From positions 4,906,321 through 4,970,320 of the forward strand of contig JAJKFL010000005.1 in NCBI GenBank assembly GCA_021186555.1: DNA of 64,000 nt, written 5' to 3'. Under the pieces are notes generated by a model. It was not told where the DNA came from. It worked only from the letters and a program-made list of their open reading frames with translations, and did no database searches. The first letter of the stretch is position 1. Each line of letters opens with the position of its first letter. Below, one piece after another: positions 57,413 to 64,000 of this stretch. The DNA is from Reticulitermes speratus (lineage: Eukaryota; Arthropoda; Insecta; Blattodea; Rhinotermitidae). A program made the position numbers and the translations under genes.

Positions 57413-57745
57413 TCTTATATCGGTCAAAAGCCCTGAAGTTGAAGTACTTACACTTACTGTTTCTGGTGGTGTTCTGTAGTGACATTTATGTCCTCATCTA
57501 AAAGGTACAAAGATTCAAGACTTTGTGTTCAGATGTTCCACACTGTGAGAACTTTTCCAAAAGAATTTTAGATCTTTAGCACATTTTGATAGCAGTTACT
57601 GTATATCAAAACGACAATCCTCACACTTAACAATCACCCTGTATTCTGTAAATAGTGCAATATGAAAATGTGTGTATGTGTGTTTGCTGTCTAAATTATT
57701 ACAAGTACATCGAACTTTGTTTAATAAATATTTTTTACTTACATG
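57413..57745 (+). terminator. 3' UTR and poly(A) signal of the cadherin
   Basis: About 330 bp of AT-rich sequence follow the stop. A canonical AATAAA stands at 57723-57728, so cleavage is expected near 57740-57750. Confidence 0.7.
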
Positions 57746-57893
57746 TCCATGCCACTGTTATTTCCTTGATTTTGTTACAAACTTCGGCTGAAGATGGAGG
57801 CAACAGATCCCTCTGAATTACTGGTAATTATCTATCAGATTACAAGAGATTACATCCCAGAAGCCAGCAGCCTTAATATTCACTTACTGTGAG

Positions 57894-58158
57894 CAGGGCT
57901 GGACTAAGGGGTGGGCCAGCCGGGCAGCTGCCCATGGCGCCAATCTATACGGGGCGCTAAGACATCACTGGAATAACTGGAAATATGGTGCTACTAAACT
58001 TAAAATCCTATATGTGAAAGAATGTCTCTGAAAATTATCTGTAATTTGGGCATGTGCCAGCCATGTCCTAGGCTTTAAAAAGTTTAAAGAATACCGGTTT
58101 TAAGGGCTGCCAAATTATTAACCTGTCCTGGGCGCCCACATATCTCAGGCTGGCCCTG
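57894..58158. mobile_element. hAT-type MITE, 265 bp
   Basis: Ends are CAGGGCTGGAC and GGCTGGCCCTG. Flanking 8-bp duplications ACTGTGAG (57886-57893) and ACTGTGAT (58159-58166) differ at one base. No coding capacity. It lies about 150 bp beyond the cadherin poly(A) signal. Confidence 0.8.
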
Positions 58159-60537
58159 ACTGTGATAATTCAAATCTTATGATGATGATGATGCGATGAC
58201 GATGACACCTATGATAATGGTGATGATGAATTTATTACAACAACAATGACTTTGTGCAAAAAACTTATAGTGTGATATGCTGCAGTGGAATTCAAGGATC
58301 AGATATTGTCAGTAACTACACCATGGGTGGATGTTCCTAGTCTTCAGACTAGGCATCGTACATTATACTTGACTCCTGGTATGGTAAGCAGTGAAGTCAT
58401 ACACTTGACTTCTGACATGGTAGGCAGTGACACTGTAAACTTGAATTCTGGTATGGTAGAATTTTAAAACCCTGTATTGAAATATGTATAAGGCACCTCA
58501 ATGACAGAAACAATGCACACAATTTACCTGTACAAGTGTCCTGAATTAAGCAAGGCCCTTCAAAATTTACAATGTGCTCAATGCTTTCAGTCACACAGTT
58601 CTTTGACTCACACCTGATATGTGCAATCCGAATGCTACTGAATTAGCGTCAGGCAAAATAAAAACTTGGTTAGGAGCAACAAAGTATCGGGTGGGGCTTC
58701 CTATTGAATAAGCCATACAGTCAGACACAAAAAGAGATCATGTAATTCAAGAGGTTAAACTTAATATGTTTTAAAACCTGAGAATCAGTATTGGGAATAT
58801 GACAAGATTTTTCCCGACACAACAGACAGAATTCCTTCGTTCGGCGACAAAACCGATACCGAGGACGAAATTTCATCCAATGACACCGTATCACCGAGCG
58901 ATACCGAGTCGGAGTCAGATTTAAACCTACTGAGAGCTCTCGAACAGCACTATGTACAGGTTTTCTACCGCTAGTAATGCGAGGCAAGTCCATCAGACGA
59001 GGAAAACGTTTTCCAGAGACCAACTGCCAACATCTTATGCTTTCAGAAAACTGCTTGCTATCCTGAGAAAACTTCAAACAATCTACCCACCTAGTTCAAT
59101 ATTCATTCGCTGTCCAGCGAGTTTGTTCTGTTGGTATTACACCTCGCCTCAACTTAGAATGATTGTTATAGACAAAGGGATAGAGGGGAACTTGCACGTG
59201 CTTAATGTTTATGAGATGTACCCAAGTTCTTGGAACACTGTTGTTTTAAGAAAGATGTACTTCCCAAGCTTCTGGAATCAGTATTAATTTCTAGGAAAAT
59301 ATCGGACACCAGTACTGCGTTGCAAAGATATGTAAACGTTAAAGACATACCGTATACACATAGATTCATCCTACGTTCTGCAGTCAGGACACGCATGTAG
59401 TTGTATTACGCATACTACACGATTACGTGCAGACACGGACCATGCATGACACTGCTGACTTCCGATGCCGGACGTTAACCTTCGCCATCCCCACCACCTA
59501 CATGACCGCTGGAGCTGCAGTCGGTGGAAACAGGCCTCTCAACAACGTTATGTTCCCACAGCACATATTTTCATTGCTTGCTGAACACAATTTGCTCTTT
59601 CAAACACCGAAACGTCTGCAGGCTTTGAGCAGTATTATTCCTCACACCTTAACCTGTAACGAAACTCCATATCAGATCTTTCGAACAGAAGCGACTATGA
59701 TAATTTATCTTAGAACAGTGTCCTGCACTCACTGCTGTCATGAACCACTTATTTGTCATACTCTGTTCTTACTGTCTTCCACGAAGTCTAGTTTCACCAT
59801 TTCAGCGCATCCGCCATATTCACGCCCCTTACGAATGTTGTTCTTTCCCCATGGTGTAGTCGAAATGCGTCTACTTTCACACTGATGACTAGCATCGTCA
59901 AACATATCACACTGCTAGACCCAAGTCTGGGTAGGATAGACAGGAACCACGTTAAAAAAAAAAACTCCGTCATTTCTTCCTGATATTTTCACTTGGCTTT
60001 TGAATCTAACACGAACCCACCAACTACAAAACCCGATTCACTTACAACTATGTACAAAAATAAGCACCCTTCCCTTTCGCTGTTAATTCTTTAAAACCAA
60101 AACCGCACACGTTCCTTATTTGTTCACTGCCAGATAAATCCACGCGTTCGATGGCCTATGCCCTTCGTTCGCCCCAAGTTTAGTCCAGGAAATAAATTTT
60201 ACGTCCTTCACGGCGAAAATATTTGGGATGTTGCAAACATTTACTCGCCCACAATTACACATCGTTTCTATGAATTAACTTCTTTCTTTTCTTTTCGCCA
60301 CATAACATCATTAAGGCATTGTGAGCGGCGTTATTGTGGCCATACGACATATCAACCCAGCAACTGCAGGCTACAAATTAATAATAATAATAATGGTGGT
60401 AATTTCTTAAAGCTTTCGTGACAGCTACATCAAGCAGTTCCAGGCCAACCATGCTTCTAGTGTCAGGTGCATGACGACAGATGGAGTTAGTTGCTTCAAC
60501 GTTAGGTGAAACACCTGACGCAGCTCTAAGCCCGAGG
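58159..60537. other. Downstream flank, unassigned frames
   Basis: Two open frames are longer than the background. At 58790-58970 (+) an acidic stretch reads DKTDTEDEISSNDT and SPSDTESESDLNLL. At 59427-59885 (+) there is a 152-residue frame. Neither shows a domain, good start context or splice partners that I recognise. They may be transposon pieces. Confidence 0.3.
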
Positions 60538-60610
60538 AGATTTTAGTGCATATCACCAAAGTATATTTATTCAATGTCCGTCACATACAAGAAACGTTTG
60601 AATTATTTTA

Positions 60611-60660
60611 CAGGTTACTACTTTCGGCTCTGACTTCGAGCCATCATCGGGTCTTATCCA
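60611..60660 (-). ncRNA. Decayed hammerhead-like motif
   Basis: Minus strand: CGATGATGG, stem II GGCTC/GAGCC, GAAAG. The first core base pair region is altered (CGATGA for CTGATGA), so it is probably inactive. Confidence 0.5.
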
Positions 60661-61063
60661 AGAATAAAGATACAGAAAACTTTACAACTGCAATATTTAA
60701 GATGATCTCTTTACATTAAAACATATTACAATTGTATAAATATACTGGTTAAATTTCAGAATATCCAATATTAGTGGGGAACTCCATTTGGCACTATCCA
60801 AAATTTATCAGTGCTACAATATAGAAAATCCTTAAAGAACATGTACACAGGAAAAAGTACTGCTTTTATAATTTTGTATTTTACATTTCTACAGCTCTAA
60901 ACTTTTTAACTTCACATCTATACAAACTTTATATATATATATATATGCTTCTTGTATGACCCCCTTCCCCCGCATATTTATAAATTTCTAATGTATTTTA
61001 ATGTAAAGAGGAGATATCCATCTTAAAAATTGCAGTTGTAAAGTTTTCTGTATCTTTGTTCTT

Positions 61064-61115
61064 GGATAAGGCCTGATGATGGCTCAAAGCCAGAGCCGAA
61101 ACTAGTCACCTGTAA
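61064..61115 (+). ncRNA. Hammerhead ribozyme motif
   Basis: Plus strand: CTGATGA, stem II GGCTC(AAAGCCA)GAGCC, GAAA, stem III AC(TA)GT, cleavage triplet GTC, stem I AGG/CCT after one mismatch. GTC is the commonest natural cleavage triplet. Confidence 0.62.
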
Positions 61116-61216
61116 AATAATTTTAACGTTTACTGTATGTGACGACATTGAATAAATATACTTTGGTGATCTGATATACAAACAGCGATATCTCATATAT
61201 ATAAAGATTTAGTGCA

Positions 61217-61415
61217 CATACTGATACAGGAAGGCAGGAATCTTAAAATTCTCAGTTCTGCTGTTTATAGGAATTTTTGTTTTGGCTCAATCACACCATA
61301 TCCACAGGCAGATAGCAACAAGAATTAAATTACTAATAGACAAAATTTAAGACATTTGATTTTATATACACAGATGGTAAAATGAAATACTACACACACA
61401 CACACACACACCATA

Positions 61416-61463
<48 letters not shown>

Positions 61464-63139
61464 TGTGTGTGTGTAGGCTTGAAAGAAAACACTCACACTT
61501 TTCTTGATTCTTTATTATGTTAGTTAACACGAAACATGTTTATGTACACAACATGGGCTGGGGGAACTGTAAGCCATTTCCATTAGAAGGGGCAAAGCTG
61601 TAATACAATACACATTGTTTGTCGGTAAGCTGAAAGTCCAACACAACCAAGGGGCAAGGTTAGGGTTTAGATTACATTTCTCAGAAAAAAGATGAATCAG
61701 TAGAACACAGCATGAATGTCTGCCAATGACGTTCAGTGTTACCTTTCTTACAAGATACAAACCTCCAGCACAGCTAAGCACTGTACACAGGAAACAACAA
61801 CAAATTAAAAATAAATTCAAATACAGAATAAAATCACTGATGTCACTACATACAGTATCCAAATCACATTTTAAAGTATTTATAAAATAATAAATATGCA
61901 GTATATAATCTGTGATTTCAATAAGTGATTAACAGAATATTAATGTTTCATCAGTTAAGGAAATCACAATATTCATTAATATTATTTAAAACCTTCAGAG
62001 AACTGATGGTGCATTTATTTATCATCTAAATACAATAAGGTATGTAATGTTTGCAATAACAGCTGATTCTCTGTACCATTAATTTTATCGTAAGTGTAAG
62101 TTATGTACAGTATTCTTTCTGTTGTGGACATAATTGGTCTCACGCACAGAGTTCCCCAGTCCACATTGATTTAAGTCCACTAATAATCTCTAGTCACAAG
62201 ATAGTTCCACCATATAACAAAAATTCATGTTCCCATAACAAAAATGCAATCACAATTTAATACAATTTGTCCACATTTCTTGGATCAATAATATTTAATT
62301 ACATATCCAAGTACATACAGAAAGAATATTATACCTCTTATTAATTTAATCACCCCTGATCCTAGCCATGTCCAAATAAGACATTAAGACATGTCACATT
62401 AACCTTACTCAGCCTGCAATAGGGGCTTTCAAAATCCCCTGGTACTACAGCAATGGCAGTCACATTTTATTTCAGGGTAACAATATTACTATTCATGAAA
62501 TACAATGCTCGGCAAGTTAGACTTTACACATACATTGTTACAATGGGGCAACATGTGGCCAATGCTGGCCACTCCTGTCTTCAGAATTCTACAACATCAG
62601 AATTTCTATACCACAACCTGCATAACCTGTGAGGTACGCTGACATTTACTCTACAAAAATATTAATATTAACATGTAGTAATAAAATAAAATTGTCATCT
62701 CTTACACCTGAGATCCACTGCTCCAGTAAATGAAATGTAACAAAATACTGTGGGAAAACCTTGGCAATGCAGGTGGCATAATCACAAGGTGAGTATTTGG
62801 CACATCCTATTGTATGAGAATTTACATAGTTGAGTATTTCCAATGTCAGAGTTAAATTATAAGTACTTAACACTAACCTGAGTAACTGATGTAACTATTG
62901 GCAAGAATTGTTGATGCAGAAAATGTTGTAAACATAATAAATAATTAAAATAATCAAATAAAAAAGACAAAAATAAGCCAAACAAAAGAGTCCCCTCCAT
63001 TTCCGCCCTTGGTATAACCAAACAGTCCTTGCTACTGGCAAGTACTGGCCATTTGTGTACAACAGTGGTACAATGAACAGACACTACCATGATCCAGAAC
63101 TTGACTGTGCCACTCTTAATAAAAAGGTAAAGATAAAGC
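61217..63139. other. Downstream flank, possibly the 3' UTR of a minus-strand gene
   Basis: TTCTTTATTATG near 61508 gives AATAAAGAA on the minus strand, and about 1.6 kb without recognised repeats follow. A long 3' UTR of a convergent gene beyond the window would fit, but no coding exon is seen. Confidence 0.25.
61389..61475. repeat. (AC)n(AT)n(GT)n palindromic microsatellite
   Basis: ACACAC, then ATATAT, then GTGTGT, so the whole can fold on itself. Confidence 0.9.
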
Positions 63140-63395
63140 TCACCCTACAACCTGCCATGACGGCACAGTGGGGAAGTAGAGGTGTAGCTGTACCCTTTCT
63201 TTAACATTGGCAGTGGGGGGTGGGTGGTTAACACCATACCCCGGGAATGACCCGGTACCCATTATATAGGAGGCTGGGTGGGCCCCAGGGCCAGTCTGGA
63301 TGGGTGTGGAAAATCTTGCCTCCACCAGGATTCGATTCCCGAACCGCCCAGCCCGTACGACTCGCTACACCGACTACACTATCCCAGCCCACCGC
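63140..63395 (-). mobile_element. Main SINE family (S1), minus copy
   Basis: GGGAAGTAGAGGTGTAGCTG tail, GGATTCGATTCCCGAACC B-box and GACTACACTATCCCAGCC head. Confidence 0.75.
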
Positions 63396-64000
63396 CACTC
63401 TCAATAAAGCTCTTTAAAAGAAATATGATATTGATGCACTTGGAAGCATGTTTCTTGGGAGTTGATCTACATGTACAAGTGAAAAATGTGAATACATTAA
63501 ACAGATAAACTTTAGACTATGATAAAGTTTCCCCAAATATTCAACTTCTGTCATGCGTGTGTAGATGCTTTTAATATAAAAACACCCAAAGGATAAAGAA
63601 AAGATTGAAATCCCAAACAGTATACAAACATGATCGTCATTTTTAGGTTTTTACACATTGTAGTGGATAAATGTTCTGATATTCCTCCAAAACAATGGAA
63701 CACTTAATCATTGTGCAGTGTAAAAACCCAAAAGACAACCATCATTTGAACAACCACTGCCATGAAAACTGGAACTTCTACAATATGCAGATACTTTTCC
63801 TCTACCAAACGTATGTACTAAGAACTGAAGCACTGCGTTTTCAGTAAAGCACGGGTTATGTACAACAGTTTGCCATGAAACCACAGGGCTGAACAGACCA
63901 TAAACCATATACGTTGCTGACAATGGTTTACAACTGCACGCCAAACTGGAAGAAAGCCCCTCCTTTGTATAAAATCTGAGTAAAATGCTGTCTTTATACA
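63396..64000. other. Right flank
   Basis: Nothing recognised. Confidence 0.5.

Larger units (their letters stand above)
55510..56113. mobile_element. Penelope-like short element with two inverted hammerhead motifs
   Basis: Flanked by the 12-bp direct repeat AAATTTGAGGTA (55498-55509, 56114-56125). Inverted arms of about 130 bp (55540-55669, 55984-56113) enclose about 315 bp of unrelated AT-rich DNA. The one-sided tail is 30-34 bp (from 55510). Both arms carry a hammerhead core. No protein frame. It lies in intron 31. Confidence 0.76.
60552..61204. mobile_element. Penelope-like short element with two inverted hammerhead motifs
   Basis: Inverted outer arms (from 60552 and to 61170) start ATCACCAAAGTATATTTATT. 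The flanks AGATTTTAGTGCA (60538-60550) and AGATTTAGTGCA (61205-61216) look like a target duplication with one base lost. A 34-bp tail (61171-61204) lies on the right. Inner arms also pair around AACTTTACAACTGCAAT. No protein frame. It lies downstream of the cadherin gene. Confidence 0.68.

Noticed and set aside
57083-57412. 109-residue frame starting in intron 31
   Set aside because: The part before 57262 is intronic; the real exon starts at the acceptor TTTTCATTACAG and joins exon 31 in phase.
59427-59885. 152-residue frame as a gene
   Set aside because: No recognised domain, start context or neighbouring exons. Kept only as a low-interest finding.
1-64000. Bacterial-type features (operons, CRISPR arrays, ribosome binding sites)
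   Set aside because: Spliced genes, SINEs and LINEs show an animal genome, and no regularly spaced repeat array is present.

Overview
The window is animal nuclear DNA, most likely from an insect with a large repeat-rich genome. A cockroach, termite or other polyneopteran is my guess, because the SINE, LINE and MITE mix and the kilobase-scale introns look like that group; no species call is possible. One host gene dominates. It is a plus-strand cadherin of 32 coding exons, with its start at 7088 and its stop at 57410-57412. All 31 introns can be placed by splice signals and reading phase. After allowing for two 2-bp anomalies the product is about 1911 residues: signal peptide, 14 extracellular cadherin (EC) repeats, a membrane-adjacent alpha/beta domain, one transmembrane helix at about 1734-1758, and a cytoplasmic tail of about 150 residues ending in the class I PDZ ligand TTEL. 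Architecture and C-terminus suggest the insect Cad87A / vertebrate CDH23-like group; the exact orthology is an inference.

Layout. 1-6850 is upstream flank filled with SINEs and MITEs. 6850-7292 is the first coding exon with its probable 5' UTR, followed by a 7.3-kb intron that begins with a GC donor. 14641-57412 holds the other 31 exons. Their introns carry an intact mariner (26420-27731), deleted mariner derivatives, hAT and pogo-like MITEs, LINE 3' ends, and triplet repeats that abut two splice acceptors. A poly(A) signal lies at 57723-57728. 57730-64000 is downstream flank without a recognisable gene.

Two features stand out. First, the cadherin reading frame is broken twice by the same event: an extra TG inside a GTGTGG string, in exon 14 and in exon 29. 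Everything else in the gene is clean, so this is either a dinucleotide error or a real pair of lesions or variants. Second, at least ten sequences in seven loci fit the hammerhead ribozyme core (CTGANGA, stem II, GAAA, tiny stem III, cleavage triplet, stem I). Their stems differ in sequence but stay complementary. Several lie as inverted pairs in short elements with target duplications of about 12-13 bp and a one-sided tail of about 30-34 bp, which is the layout known for Penelope-like retroelements.
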